Shown here: positions 1 through 11,905 of the stretch, in pieces
How positions within the stretch are numbered: position 1 is the stretch's first letter
Layout of the letters: the number at the start of each line of letters is the position of its first letter
Assembly (NCBI GenBank): GCA_963854735.1
Contig: OY978099.1
Coordinates: forward strand, 248,001 to 312,000
Length of the DNA stretch: 64,000 nucleotides
From: Marvania coccoides
Lineage: Eukaryota > Chlorophyta > Trebouxiophyceae > Chlorellales > Chlorellaceae
Direction: 5' to 3'
Notes under the pieces: generated by a model
Database searches by the model: none
What the model was told of the DNA's origin: nothing
Seen by the model: only the letters and a program-made list of their open reading frames with translations
Made by a program: the position numbers and the translations under genes

Positions 1-2781
1 ATAGCTGCATGAGATTTAAATATTTTGCAGCACAAAGAAGCAATTAATTTGACTTAGTATAACCATAGCGGCATGAGATTTAAGTATTTTGCAGCACAAA
101 GAAAGTGGGGGGAAATGTTGATAATATTGATAAAAAAGCTTGCCTGCTCTCCGTAATAATCTAGCGCTGCAGCGATGATGTCCTCCACATCCTGGCGGTG
201 ACCCTCTCCTGGCAGCGCCAGCAAGAGCCGCCCCGTGGGCGCCACCACCGCGAATGTGGGCCATGACGAGATCCCCAGCGCCCTCCACAGCGCCATGCCG
301 GCATCGTTGATGACTGGGTGGCGAATGTCGTACCGCAGGACGGCAGCGCGGATGGCAGCGGTGTCCTGCTCGTTGTCAAACTTGGCAGAGTGCACACCCA
401 CCACGGACACCTGCAGAGTAATTTTAAATGGAAAGAGTTTGCGGATTATAACAGATTAGTTAACGGCAGAAGAAAAAATAAGAAGCAACGGAGTGTTCTT
501 TCTGAGATGAAAGATGCTGAAACAGTGTGTGATCGTACCGCCGAGCCTGCGAATTTGTCTTCGATGTAGGCCAGGTCCGGCAGCACGTGCTGGCAGTTGA
601 TGCAGCACAGCGTCCAGAAATCGAGGAGCAGCACCTTGCCGCGCAGCTCACGATCGAGGCGCAGCGGAGGGGCGTTCAGCCAATCCGCCCCTGCAGGGAA
701 CTCAGGGACCATCTCGGCGGTGCCGCGGCGCTCCAGGTCGGCGATAAAGCGCTTGAACGCTGCGACGCGGCTGCCAGGGGCATCGCCGGCGGAATTAATA
801 GAAGGCCCTGCCCGAGGCAGCAGGGCGTTGAGGAGCGCCTTGGGACTGGCGTAGGAGAGGCTCTGCATAGGTGCGCATTGTCATAAGAGTGGGGGTTAAA
901 GAAAGAATTGCGAGGAGGAAAATGTGCAGCGCTGAGAACAAAAATAAGAAGAAAAATAACAATTGTGACACCTTGGTCCAAAATTCCCATGCTACAGCGA
1001 CGTATCCCACGATAAACAGCTGGATAAATATTGGCAAATGGAGTCCCAGCACAATGCGCTTGAAAGAGGGCAATTCCTGGGGGCGCAGCAGGCGAGGGGG
1101 GAAAAGTATTCAGCTATTCCCGAAAAGCACCCGCGGATACAACCTGGGGAACCCTCGTTGTAACCCTAAAACTACTTGAATGATGAAAATTATAAAGTAT
1201 TTTATTGCCACAACACACTCGGCTCAATCTTTCTTCCTTTTCCTTTCGCTGTGGTTTTCCAGTCTCACCTTTGCCCTTGTGAGCGTGACATAGCCTGATC
1301 CTAGCGCTCCCCCTAGAGATAGAAACTTCAAGGCGTCCCGCCTGCTTGTGCGATACCCAGCTGGCAAATGGACCCACTCGTTCAGCCAGTCCTGCACTCC
1401 TCCGTTGCTTGAAGAAGAGGTGCTGACGGGCCGCAGTTCGTTTGGGAGGGCAGCTGGTGTTGCTCTTATCGATGACTGCACGCACCCAAAAGAGAAGGGC
1501 GGTGAGAACACTAGGACTGTCGTAGTTGCAAAGTGGTGGTATATAAATTTAATAAAAATAAATCAACATACATAGGTTGAGGACATGAAAAGCGAAACAC
1601 AGAAAAAAAATCAAGAGGAAAAAGAAGAAGAAGGAGGAGGAGAAGAAATTCCATTCCCAAGCACAAAAATTGTAGGGAAACTCAGTAAAAAAAACTCAGG
1701 AAGTAAAAACTGTGAAATTTCAGGGGGGAAACTAAGTGCAGGTATTATTGACTACTATCAAAAATAAATCGCTGTTGCTATGCTACTACTGCTGCACCTT
1801 GGCTTTTGCCTCTGCGATGGCCGCCTCTCCACCTTCCCTCAGCGTCAACCCTACCAAAACGCCCACACTGATGCTGCTGATCTGAGGCAGCACAGCGTCG
1901 GGCGCCGCGCCCACCATCGCGTCCGGCTGCATGGTCGTCGTCACGCCAACCACTCGCATGCCTGCCGCTCTGGCAGCCTCCACGCCCGCGAGGGCGTCCT
2001 CAATCACCACACAGCTGGCGGGATGCACCCCCAGCTGCGCGGCAGCTGCCAGGAAGATGTCGGGGAAGGGTTTCAGCCGCTCGAACGCGTCTGCAGACAC
2101 GATGGCATCGAAAATATCCAGCGGAATATCGGCGGCGCCCAAATTGGCATGGACCTTCACCAGGTCAGCGCTGGAGGCCACCGCGGTGCGGAGCCCCGCT
2201 GCGCGGCAGGCTTCCACCAGCTCCCGCGCGCCGGCGTACCCGATGCCAGCCCCTGGCACTGCGTACTTTGCCATATAAATTTCGAAAAACTTGGCTTTGC
2301 AAGACTCAACTTCAAAGGGAGCGCCGTACTTGCGGGCCACGCCGCCCAGGAAATTAGCCTCTCCGGTGCCAGTGTAGGGGATGAACTCGGCGGGGTCCAC
2401 GGTCAGCCCGTACAGCTCCGCCATCACCTCAGCTGCTGCCTTGCGGGACACGATTTCGCTGTTGCACAGCACGCCGTCCATGTCAAAGAGAACTGCCTGT
2501 ACTGGGGCAGTGACGGGGGTGGGGGCTGCGGAGGTGGTGGTGGGCGCGGCGTTGGCGTTGGAAGAGGCAGCGGCGACGTTTCTGAGGGAGCAGGCGGCGG
2601 CAGGGGCGAGGATAGTTTGGCAGGGAGAGGATGAGAATGCGCCAGCCTCGGGGAGAAGGGTTCTGGAGGGCGAAGTGAGCTTGGCTGACGGGGTGAGAAC
2701 GAGCCGAGCGGAAGGGCCTGCCGATGCTGCCAAGCACTGTTTGTTGTTGATTGTCATCTCTACCACCCCTCGGGCCTGCAT
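1..2781 (-). CDS. SOQ1: SOQ1-type HAD/thioredoxin/NHL protein, 5' part (3' end beyond window)
   Basis: This is the plastid protein that in Arabidopsis suppresses a slowly reversible, photoprotective form of quenching. Exons read: 2781-1798, 1475-1269, 862-539 and 410-144; the rest lies off the left edge. Exon 1 has a presequence and then a complete HAD hydrolase domain (nucleophile motif FDMDGVLC, then ASSAD, KPFPDIF and VIEDALAG). Exon 2 holds a short hydrophobic, likely membrane-spanning segment (ALKFLSLGGALGSGY). Exons 3-4 hold the thioredoxin-like domain with DFWTLCCINC and cis-proline SWPTF. The NHL propeller would follow outside the window. The long open frame suggests a start at 2796, but that codon is GTG; 2781 is the first ATG. 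The HAD frame runs into TAG TAG just past 1786, but a phase-0 donor AAG|GTGCAG at 1798 joins it to exon 2, which has no ATG of its own. The last donor read is CAG|GC at 144, a GC-type site. Family assignment is confident; exon ends are inferred. Confidence 0.88.
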
Positions 2782-2992
2782 TGCGAGCTGCGCCACCCTC
2801 CAGCGCTATCGGCGATCCCAAAGAATTGAAATTAATAAAAAATATATCGATTGCGATGTTTGTGTGGCCAAAATGAGCGAGTCCAGGTGGCAGAGCTGCC
2901 ATGGCATCAGCAGCATTTGAACCGCACCAGAGACGCATTTACGTCAAATTAAAATTTATTAATTCCATCAACACACTCTCCATTCATTCAGC

Positions 2993-3643
2993 ATGGCCTC
3001 CCTCACTGCCTCTGCCTTTGTAAGTCCATTTGGGTCGCCCATCTCCTCGTCCACCTGTTTTTTCAATCAATGCGCCTCCGTTTCTCACTGATCACGCCCC
3101 CATGGTGTCACCTGCAGACCAGCGTCGCGGGCTTTGCCGCCAGGCAGCAGCGCCCTGCCAGGAAATCGCGTGGTGTGCAGACGTGTTTTGCGATGGCTGA
3201 CGAAGAGAGGAAGCTCAACTTTGACTCCAACAACCGCTCGGTGCGCATTTATCCTGCCCATTAATCACATCTCTGAGCACAGTCCCACCCCCGCATTGTC
3301 TCATCCTCCCCACCGTTTCCCTTTTTTCTCTCTTCAGGCGCTGGGCTACACCGAGAGCGACTCTGCTGGCCAGACCAACATCTTCGCGGTGGAGCCCAAG
3401 GCCTACGTTGCAGGAACTTCTGCCGACAAGACCGACGATGCCGGCGCCAGCACACAGAGCGCCGCTGCTGTTGCCGGTGCTGTGGCCTTTGGTGCCGTCA
3501 TTGCTGGCCTGCTGCTGGTGAAGGACGCCAGCACCGTGGACGTTGGACCCACCGGCGACTTCCAGAGCCTCTCGGAATACAGCGCAATGTTCGCATCAGA
3601 GGTGTCTGCGCCCGCTGCGGCGCCCGCCGTGGCTGACGAATGA
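2993..3643 (+). CDS. small plastid-type single-span membrane protein, unknown function
   Basis: Three exons (2993-3019, 3118-3240, 3338-3643) join in frame to a 151-residue protein. The first roughly 45 residues are rich in Ser, Ala and Arg and look like a chloroplast transit peptide, with QTCFAMA as a plausible processing region. The mature part has a conserved-looking stretch (SDSAGQTNIFAVEPKAY), then one hydrophobic span of about 20 residues (near residues 95-115) and an acidic, Ala/Pro-rich tail. This layout suits a thylakoid or envelope protein with one transmembrane helix, but I cannot name the family with confidence. It starts about 210 bp from the SOQ1 start on the opposite strand, so the two may share a promoter region. 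Splice sites are clear: GTAAGT and GTGCGC donors, and TGCAG and TTCAG acceptors. Confidence 0.75.
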
Positions 3644-4203
3644 ATAATGCCGCGGGAGAAATGAGCCCCCTGCTTCCACCCACCTTTGATTCTCCCCCCC
3701 CCCCTATTTTGTGTGTGAATGAATGCTTACAGAAATGTTTATTCTTTTAGGTTCGATCTAAAGCGTTCTTCTGTTCTTTTTCTTTTTCTAATTAATTTTG
3801 ATTCGATTTTTCTTCTGATTAATTTTATTCTTATGTAACGCCACGCTTGAGAGAGAAGCATGGTGCAGCTGAGGCAGGATTTAAGATAAAGAAAGAAGGA
3901 ACCAACTCTGCTGCATGGGAGACTCCATGCTCTTTGGCATGGGGCCTCGTCACTATCGCAGAGGGGAGGCATGCCTCCTTTTGCTAGGTGAAAACACTCG
4001 TGCAGCTCGCAAGTTCAACACCTATGCTAGGCGGACACATGTTCAGCCACGATTAAAAAAACAATAAGTTGACATAGGTGTATATGTGTATATGTATATA
4101 TATCGATAGATAGATAGATATCTACACGCACTGCGCTGGTAAATGTGCGCAAAGTGGGAGATGTTCCGATGAAATGAATTAATAAATAAGTTTAGGGGAC
4201 TCG
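3644..4203. other. intergenic spacer
   Basis: AT-rich spacer downstream of the small plastid-type protein. It has a short poly-C run near 3697 and a degenerate TATA/GATA microsatellite around 4081-4122. No coding signal was found on either strand. Confidence 0.6.
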
Positions 4204-6519
4204 ATGAAAAGTAGGGCCAACCTCTCGCAGCTTGACAGCATCTTGGATGGCGCGGGGGCCGGCAAGAAAAAGCCGGCTGGTTTGTCGCGATTTGCAGTGA
4301 AGCCGGTGAGATTATAACGTTTTGGGGCTTGCACCTGTGTATCCACGTGACGATGGACCTCATTATGACTATTTTAACAATTTTGCATGCAGCGTGCCAA
4401 GCCAGCGGCTCGTCAACCTCCCCCAGCGGCGGACAACCCTGGCGCTCCTGCGCCGCAGTCTGCCCAACCGGCTCCAGTGCCTGCCCCCAGCCAGCCTACA
4501 GCCACTGAGCTGTCCCATGCCCCACTTCAGCAGCAGCAGCTGCAGCAGCAACCCTTGCAGCCTGCGGCGGCGATGATGGCGCCAGCAGGGCGTCAACAGA
4601 TTGTGAGCAATTTTGCTGTAGCTGCTGTCCCCAAACCCACGGTTGCGGCAGCTGCTGTGGCCGCTGTCCCTGCTGCGGCTGTCAGGCCTGCTGTTGTGAC
4701 CGTCGAGCGGTCTGCTGCTGTGCCGTCCCCAGCCTCTCCTCGTGACCCCAGGAAAGGGCCGGATGCACAGCAGCAGGCGCAGCAGGCTGCACCATCAGCA
4801 GCGCCAATTGCTGCCGAGCCTGAAGAGCAGGCTGCGGGGGGAGACAGTTCGGCTGCCCCTGTCACCGCAGCTGCAGCCAAAACCGCAGAGAGCCCGCCAG
4901 CAGGCAACAAACGCGGCCGCCCAGCCAAGGCGGCTAAGCCCAAAGCTCCCGCTGCCAAGCGCGCCCGAGGGGCCAAGCAGCAGCAGAGTCAATGGCAGCA
5001 GCTGGAAGGAAATGCTTCTGAGGGCGCCGTGGCTGTCGGTGCGGGAGAAGAGGGCAACGTGGCGAGCCCTGGGCCTTCTTCACCGGCGGCGGCGACAAAG
5101 GCGAAGAAGCCGTTGACGCTGCCTACCCGCCGCTCCTCTCGCACGGTGACTCGGCCCAGCCTGCAGGAGATGACGGTGGGGATGGAGGAAGAGGAGGAGG
5201 AGGGAGAGGAGGAGGACGCGGACGGTATGGGCGTGGACCTCGCTGCTGCTTCTGAGGGAAAAGGCAAAGGCGGGAAGAGGAAGCTGGGCGGGCAAAACGC
5301 AGCTGCTGGAGAGGAAGGGGGTGAGGTGGAGGGCGTGGAGGGTGGAAAGAAGCCACGCAAGTCTCGAAAGAAGGCCGTCGCTGTGGAGGGAGCAGCGAAG
5401 GAAGGCGGAGAGGAGGGCCAGGAGACGGCAGGCGAGCGCAAGCAGCAGACGACGCTGGGAGACCGCGAGCTGGACCACGAGAATTGGAGCCTGAAGGACA
5501 TCATCAAGTGGGGCAGCTCGCGTGAGCGCAAGGAAAAGATGAAAGCAAAAATTGAGCGGCAAAAGGCCGCCGCCGCCGCCCTGGCAGCTGAAATCGAGGC
5601 TGGCGCGGCCGCGGAAGCTGCGGGGCTGCCCCCTCCTCCCCCTCGGACGCTCACCTCCCCCGTTTCCCCTGCCTCTCCTCCTGGCATGGCCCTTCAAAAC
5701 GGCGTCGGTGGCGGCATTGGCGGCGCCCCCGCTCGCGCTGGCACCCTGGCGCCGCAGGTGCAGGTGATTGACGGGCGCGTGGTGGTGAATCGGCAGTCTC
5801 TGACTGTGCAGGCGCAGGAGCGGCAGCAATTTACGCGCGTGGTGACCGAAGACAATATGCGGCTCAACTCCCTGACCTACATGAACCGGCTGCCCAACGA
5901 GCGGTGGTCCACCGAGGACACCGAGCTGTTTTACAAGGCGCTGAGCCAGTTCGGCACCGACTTCACCCTCATCAGTCACCTTTTCCCAGGGCGGCAGCGG
6001 CGCCACCTGAAGAACAAGTACACGCGGGAGAGCAAGACCAACGCTGCGCGGGTGGACGAGGCGCTGCGACAGTCGGCCAACGCGCCCATCGAGAACTACA
6101 AAGATATGATCGCGATGCTGAAGGAGAGCGGGGCCAACGTGGCAAACGGCGGCGACGAGGAGGAAGAGGAGGAGGACGGCGGAAATGCTGTGGCTGCTGC
6201 CGGGGAGGCTGCTGCTGATGCGGGGGGTGGCAGTGGGCTGAAGCATTTGCCGTACGTTGGGGTGGGCCAAATTTTGGAGAGGCTGCCAGGCAGTGAGCAG
6301 CAGCAGCAGCAGCAGGAGCAGCAGGAGCCGCAGAAAGAGGAGGACGAAGAGGATGCTGGGGAAGGGGCTGCAGAAGGGAGCGGCGCGGTCGTTGCCTCCG
6401 TTGCTGTGCCTGTGAGCGGTGCTTCTGGCCGGCGGCGTGCGGCGCAGTTCAAGCAGCTGCAACGGCAGCGGCAGCAAGCAACTGAGGTGCCCATGAAGTT
6501 GGATGAATGGTTAAATTGA
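4204..6519 (+). CDS. BDP1: TFIIIB subunit B'' (BDP1), RNA polymerase III initiation factor
   Basis: BDP1 joins TBP and BRF in TFIIIB, which places RNA polymerase III on tRNA, 5S and other small-RNA genes in the nucleus. Exon 1 (4204-4305, 34 codons) is spliced at a GTGAGA donor to exon 2 (4393-6519), giving 742 residues. The diagnostic part is the extended SANT domain at about residues 495-570, with LNSLTYMNRLPNERWS, then ELFYKALSQFGTDF and FPGRQRRHLKNKY. Upstream is the conserved LKDIIKWG segment. The N-terminal half is low-complexity (Ala, Gln, Pro and basic patches), and acidic runs flank the domain, as is common in algal transcription factors. The C-terminus ends in a short basic and Gln-rich tail. 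Identification rests on the SANT block and is confident; the start is the first ATG with a clean exon. Confidence 0.92.
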
Positions 6520-6863
6520 CGAAGGGCAGGTCTTCTGCTCTTTGCTTGCATGTTTTCGAATTGCATCGGCGCCTTGTTCCAAATAAACGGAACAAATGAA
6601 TTGATAACCAATGGGAAGCATTTCAAATCACTCTCTGGTGTTTTGACGCATTTAGTTTAGTTGATTTCGTGACATTAATAGCGGCTGCAAATTCCTACTG
6701 GGCATTATTATTTTACACGGGAGCAAAAAACCAGCCGTTTCTGCTTTCTTCTTCTTCTGTGTGGAGATAAAAACAACCCGCCTGTAAATGCATTGATAGT
6801 ATAGTACACAACAATAATATATGTAAAGGCGAGAATAAAGAAAGAGCGTGACAGTATAATTAA
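6520..6863. other. convergent intergenic spacer
   Basis: AT-rich 3' flanks of BDP1 and the 5-phosphatase gene. An AATAAA-like polyadenylation signal (CAAATAAACG) lies about 60 bp after the BDP1 stop. Nothing else was seen. Confidence 0.6.
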
Positions 6864-9800
6864 CTAAAATTTATCGTCGTTTGAAAACTCAGGAAGCAGC
6901 ACTGCGGTGAACTCCAGCTCCATCCTTCCTTTGCCATCCACCACCTCCCCTCCAGCCCCGTACTCTGGCCCCACCAGCACCCTCACCGCCACTTCCCTAG
7001 GCGTCGAGGAATATGACCCAGGCCCTCCAGGCGTTGCCCTCACTCGGATCTCAGCAGCAGCACCAGCGTCCACAACTCCCCGCACAGGCCACACCTCCAA
7101 CAACCCCGCAAATGCAGCCGAGCCGACAGCGCCAGGGAAGCTTCCTTCCGTGGGGTACACCACCTCGAACGCCAGCGCTACTACCCCTGAGTTAGTTAGC
7201 AGGAGCATCTGGTCTGGGACGATGCCTGGATGCAGTCGCACGCTCAGCGTGGAAAGTTCTGCTTCAGGGATGCCCGTGGAGCTGAGGGCGAGCGCGGGCG
7301 GGGCGTGCCGCTGCAGCAGTTGGGCGACAAGTGCCCTCTTTCTGCTGGCATCTGTGACTGGCAGCGAGATCTCTAGGCCAGCGTAGACGGGGCGGTGGTC
7401 GGATTCGTAGACGTCGGTCCAGCTGCCGTACTCGCGGCCAGCCACGCGCACCTCGCCCTCTGAGGGGGGGCCGAGCGACGCCTCCTCGTCCTCGCCTGGC
7501 TGCTGAAGGTTGAGGAGAAAGAAAGAACATGATGGGTCATTTTTTAGCTACCAGTGTCAGTACTGACACCTCCACACCATATTAGGAACACAGGAATGAA
7601 GACGGAAGAAAGAATACCATCAATAGAAAAGAAAGAAAAGAGCAGTGGGAAATTCTATTTTTGTGCACAACCAAAATTTGGGTTTGATTATACTCCTTGA
7701 CCGTGACAACCCACCTCTGGCGATGAAAACGGGACCGAGCCTCTGTAAAAGATGCGGTCGCACCACGCGGGCACCCTGCGCTTCTCCGAGGAGTCGTACG
7801 CGCTGGGTGACGCCACGCCTTTGTCAAATTTGTATGTGGGCGCAAACGTGATGGCGCCCTCGCGCATCCCGCCAAAAACCCGCCCCGCCGCAATCTCCCG
7901 CCGCAGCTGGTCGCACTCCAGCAATGGCCCCAGCTCCCCGCTCACCGCGAGCTCCTTCACTTGATCGTATTGCCCGTCAATGCGGTAGTTGAAATCGCCC
8001 AACCACACCACGGCTGCCGCGCTGCGCAGGCCCTCCCCTTGCAGCAGCGAGTCTGGCGGGGGGACGCCCACCGTCACTACCCCTGGCGCGAGCGCTGCTT
8101 CGTCTCCACTGCTGCTGTAGTCACCGGCGACCATGGACGTCTGCTCTTCTTCGAAATCTTCAGAGGAGGTGAAAGACCCCTCCGGTCGCAGGTCCAGCAG
8201 CGACCGCGGGGCTGTGTCACTGTACCGCACTCTTCGAGACCCAGACACGGGTGTGGAGGCCATGTTGGGGGTGTTTGAGCCGGTGCGTTGATGGGTAGGC
8301 CTCGCTGGCTCCGCTGCCACTACAACTGCAGATTCGTCCTCGTCCGCCAGCCACGGCCGCCGCACGAACGTCAGGGTCTTGGCGATTGACGCGTAGTTGG
8401 CGTTGCGCGCCTTGACCGCGTTCTGGTGCGCCGCAAAGTGCGAGCATACCGCAGCGATCTTTTGGCGGTGCAGAGTGAATTGTGCCGCCACGGCGCCCTT
8501 GTTGCCGCCCACGCCCAGCACCCCGCACGCCACAGACGCGGTCTCCACCTCGCCGATGTGACCCCTCAAGTTGTTTCGAGCAAACGCCACAATCAGCATG
8601 CCGCTGAGCTGCCTCAGCGCCACCTGATGCCAGTGACGGTCCCCTCCGAGTGCCTCCAGCATCGCCGCCGACCAAAACTGCGCGTTGGCGTTGCCCTTCT
8701 CCTGCAGCCGCGTTGCCAGCGCGTTTTTTGCCGCTGCCAGTGCCACCGAGGTGCTCCCCATTTCCACCTCTTGCAGGCCCACCAGCACCAGGGACTTGTC
8801 ATAACCCTGCTCATGCAGCCACCTGAACACGGCTGAGCCGGACTCTGGTTTGCTTTCTCCGCAGTTCCACGTGACTGCCAGCGCATGGACTGACTCACGC
8901 ACAAAGGTGGTGCCGGCATCGGCGTGCCACGCAGATCTGCACATATGATATGCGATTATCGATGATAGAAAAGCAAAAAAGGGAAATGCACGCTCAATAC
9001 ATTAGGGCGGGGACGATAAAACTTCACAAAGCTTTTCCAGGACATTCTTATGCTGGAAATAGCTAGAAACAAACCCGAGCACATTAATCCCATATAATTG
9101 CATATATGTACAGACTCACAGCGCGTTGTCGTCCGAGGGGTGCGGCAGCGCAGAGCTCCAGCCGTTGATGCTGCCGTCTGCCGCCAATGTGTACGTCCTC
9201 GTGCCAGCAGGTGCAATAGCCACCACCCCCGCCCGGTGCGCCAAAAACGCCTTCAGCCCTGCGCCGTCTGGGCCCAGCACGCTCAGCATACCGTTGGTGA
9301 ACCCTATCCACACCCGCCGCCCAACCGCCGCCGCCGTCTGCACCCGCCCGCCAAATTGGCGCGCCCCCAGCAGCCGCCCCGCGAACGAGTACCTCTCTAC
9401 CCGCCCCTTGCGATGCGCCACCCACAAGCAGTTGTCGGGGGTCGCCACTAGCGCCACAACATCGCCGCTGCCGCCGCCGCCGCTGTGAGGCTCAGAAGGA
9501 TCGTCTTCAGGGGGCGGTGGACCCACTGCTGCCACCGCTGTAGACGCTGCGGTGGCGGCACTGCCCCCGCTGCCGCTGTTTCCTGCGCTAGAGCCTCCAC
9601 CATACATCGTCATGCCTGCCAGTCTTGCCCCCAACTTTCCCACAAATTTCACAGCTTTTCCCGCGCCCTCCGACAGCCGTTCCGCCAGCTCCACCACCCC
9701 GCGGTCGCTCTGCGCCGCCCACGCCTCCTGCTGCAGCGCCAGGCGCTCCCTGTCGGCCGTCGGTGGCCGAGCAATCACAGCCCCATGCAAAGGATCAACA

Positions 9801-11905
9801 TCGAGGCCTGTGGCAGAGCTGATGCGCCCGTCCAATAACAACGAGGCCCCGATATGCATAGCGTTCGCGGTGGGGGTTGCAGCAGTCGGCGGTTCTCTGA
9901 GGAGCGACCCCAAAAATGCCCCGCTACGGGAATCCCACAGCACGACGTTGCGGCTGCCTGCGGTCCACATGAGCTGCCCATCCGCGGTGCAAACGATGGA
10001 AGCCACGGGGCCGCTGTGCGCACGCTCCCCCCCAGGTCTACGCAGCTCTCTAACCACAGGCCCTGGGGATCCCGCTCCTCCGCCGTCGCGGCCGATTCCG
10101 CTGCCCGCAGGCTGCCACACGCGGATGGATCCGCGGCTGGAGCCGGTCCACAGCTCCCCTCCCGGTCCCACGCCCATGGTGGCCACCGATCCCACCCTGT
10201 GCGCCTGCCAGCAGTGCAGCATCTGGGCGGCAGGCTCAAAACGCGCCCCAGGCGGCTTTTCTTTGAAATCATAGGCCGCCACCCAGCCGTCTTTGTCCCC
10301 CACCCACAGGATGCCACGGGCATCGTCCACCGCCACGCAGGTGGCGCCTTTTCCGCGCGGCGTGGCCGTCGCTTCCACGCTGGGCGCTGCGTCGACGTCC
10401 TCCCCTGTGGCTGAGCGCACGACCTCGTGGGTGGACATCATGCTGGAGTCATTGCGAGTGAGCTGTCTCTGCTGTGTGGAAAATACATATAAATTAAGAA
10501 AAGGAAATAGGCTACCAATAAATCAGAGTTGAATGACTTGGAAAATAAATTATGAGTGTGCTTTTACCTTTGTTTGGCCATGGTGCAGCTGAGCTTTGAC
10601 GTCGTCCTGAATATTAACCCAGTGCAACAGCCCTCCGGCCAGCGATGGCCCCGCCAGCAGGGCTCCGTTGACCGCCGCCATCACCGTTAATTTGGCCGAA
10701 GTCTTGGGGTTCAGGGGAGGGTAGCGGAGCTCGTAGGCAAGAGGAGCCTCCAGAGACGCTGCAGAAAAGAAGGGAGAGCAATTAACTTCACTATTTTGTT
10801 ATGCTGACAAAGAGGGATTCGAAGAATTGTTCTACAGCCAACGCCTCCTCACCAGAAGAGAAGTTGTGCGACGAGCCGCGCGGCAGGCTCTGCACCCGCT
10901 GCGACCGCGTCAAGCTGCCTTTCCCCAGCAGCGGTGACGGCCGCTCCGCCAGCGGCGCAGTGCTGGCCTGCGCGAGCATTGCCAGTCCGAAGATGTCATC
11001 TTCGCTCGCACCCTCGGGGATCGGCGCTTCCAGAGGCACGAAACCCTCCCCGCTGCGGCGAGAAACGGTGGAAGACGCAGTGGGAAGCAATGACGGGACG
11101 GGCTGCTCCACCCCCAGGAAATCTAGCCCCGTCATTCCCGCCTCTTCTGCAGAGTCGGGCTGTTGAGCAACCAGCGGTGCTGCTGCCGCTGCTGGCGGCG
11201 CTGCGGCTGCCCCTTCTTTGAAAGGGTTGCCCAGCCGCTCCAGCGCAAAGGGCGAGGGGGTGACTGCGGGGCCCAAGAGGGGCGCAGGCAACGGGGCTTC
11301 CCCCTTGGCAGCCCAGCTAGCGGGCAAGAGAGCGGCTGTGGCAAGCTCTGGCGTCAGAGGGGCGCCGCTCTGCACCAACGCTACCAGGCGTAGCGCCTGC
11401 GAGAACCGCCGCTTGGAGAGGCCTTTGCCGGCCTGCGCCGCTGCTGTGGGGGGCTTCACCACACGCCAAATTGTGGAGAGCTCCCTCGGAGAAAGTTTGG
11501 TGCGCAGGAAAAAAGACCGCGCTTCCTCATCTGCCACGCGCCCGTCGCTGTCGGCGTCTGCTTCGGCAAACAAAGACTCCACGAAGGCGGTCGGAACGCC
11601 GTCGACAGGCACGAATGAGGCCTCGTCCGCTGCTGCCGTTGGCGGGGGTAGAGGGGGAGGCGGACGGCGCCCCGACCCTCCTCCGCTGATCTGCAGCGCG
11701 AGAAGAATGTAATTGATGAAATCCATGTCATTTGAGGGCAGATGAAGCCCCGAATTCCGTACAAAAAAGCCTCGGTCGATCGATCACAAAGTTTTTAAGT
11801 ATTGCTGGCAGCATTGTCTCTACGAACCTTTTTTTCTAGCATCGGCCCTTTCTCCGAAGTTTGATGGGCTTCCTGGGGATTGCCGTCTCCAAGCAGGTCC
11901 TCCAT
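6864..11905 (-). CDS. inositol polyphosphate 5-phosphatase with EH, WD40 and tail domains (FRA3-like)
   Basis: Predicted to remove the 5-phosphate from inositol phosphates or phosphoinositides. Six exons (11905-11828, 11690-10853, 10758-10568, 10471-9120, 8936-7715, 7502-6864) give 1,439 residues. In order: an N-terminal EH domain (about residues 50-140, calcium-loop-like ADADSDGRV), a linker with an NPF motif (GNPFKEG), a WD40 region (VAVDDARGILWVGDKDGWV onward), the catalytic domain with all signature motifs (GNKGAV, SHFAAHQ, WLGDFNYR, PAWCDRIFYRG, SDHRPVYAGL), and a beta-rich tail like the ASH/PapD-type C-terminus of this class. WD40 plus phosphatase matches plant FRA3-type enzymes; an EH domain in front is unusual as far as I know. 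The first exon is weakest, because its donor is AAG|GTTCGT. The exon 4 acceptor is a tandem CAGCAG, which may give variants differing by one Gln. Confidence 0.88.

Noticed and set aside
795..1073. Hydrophobic open frame resembling a membrane protein
   Set aside because: It lies inside the intron between SOQ1 exons 2 and 3; the spliced order matches the known protein without it.
1786..2796. Stand-alone HAD phosphatase gene starting at 2796
   Set aside because: Codon 2796 is GTG, and the downstream thioredoxin exon has no ATG. A phase-0 donor and acceptor join the two into a SOQ1-type protein.
4989..6477. Long minus-strand frames opposite BDP1
   Set aside because: They are antisense shadows of GC-rich, low-complexity coding sequence with no domain.
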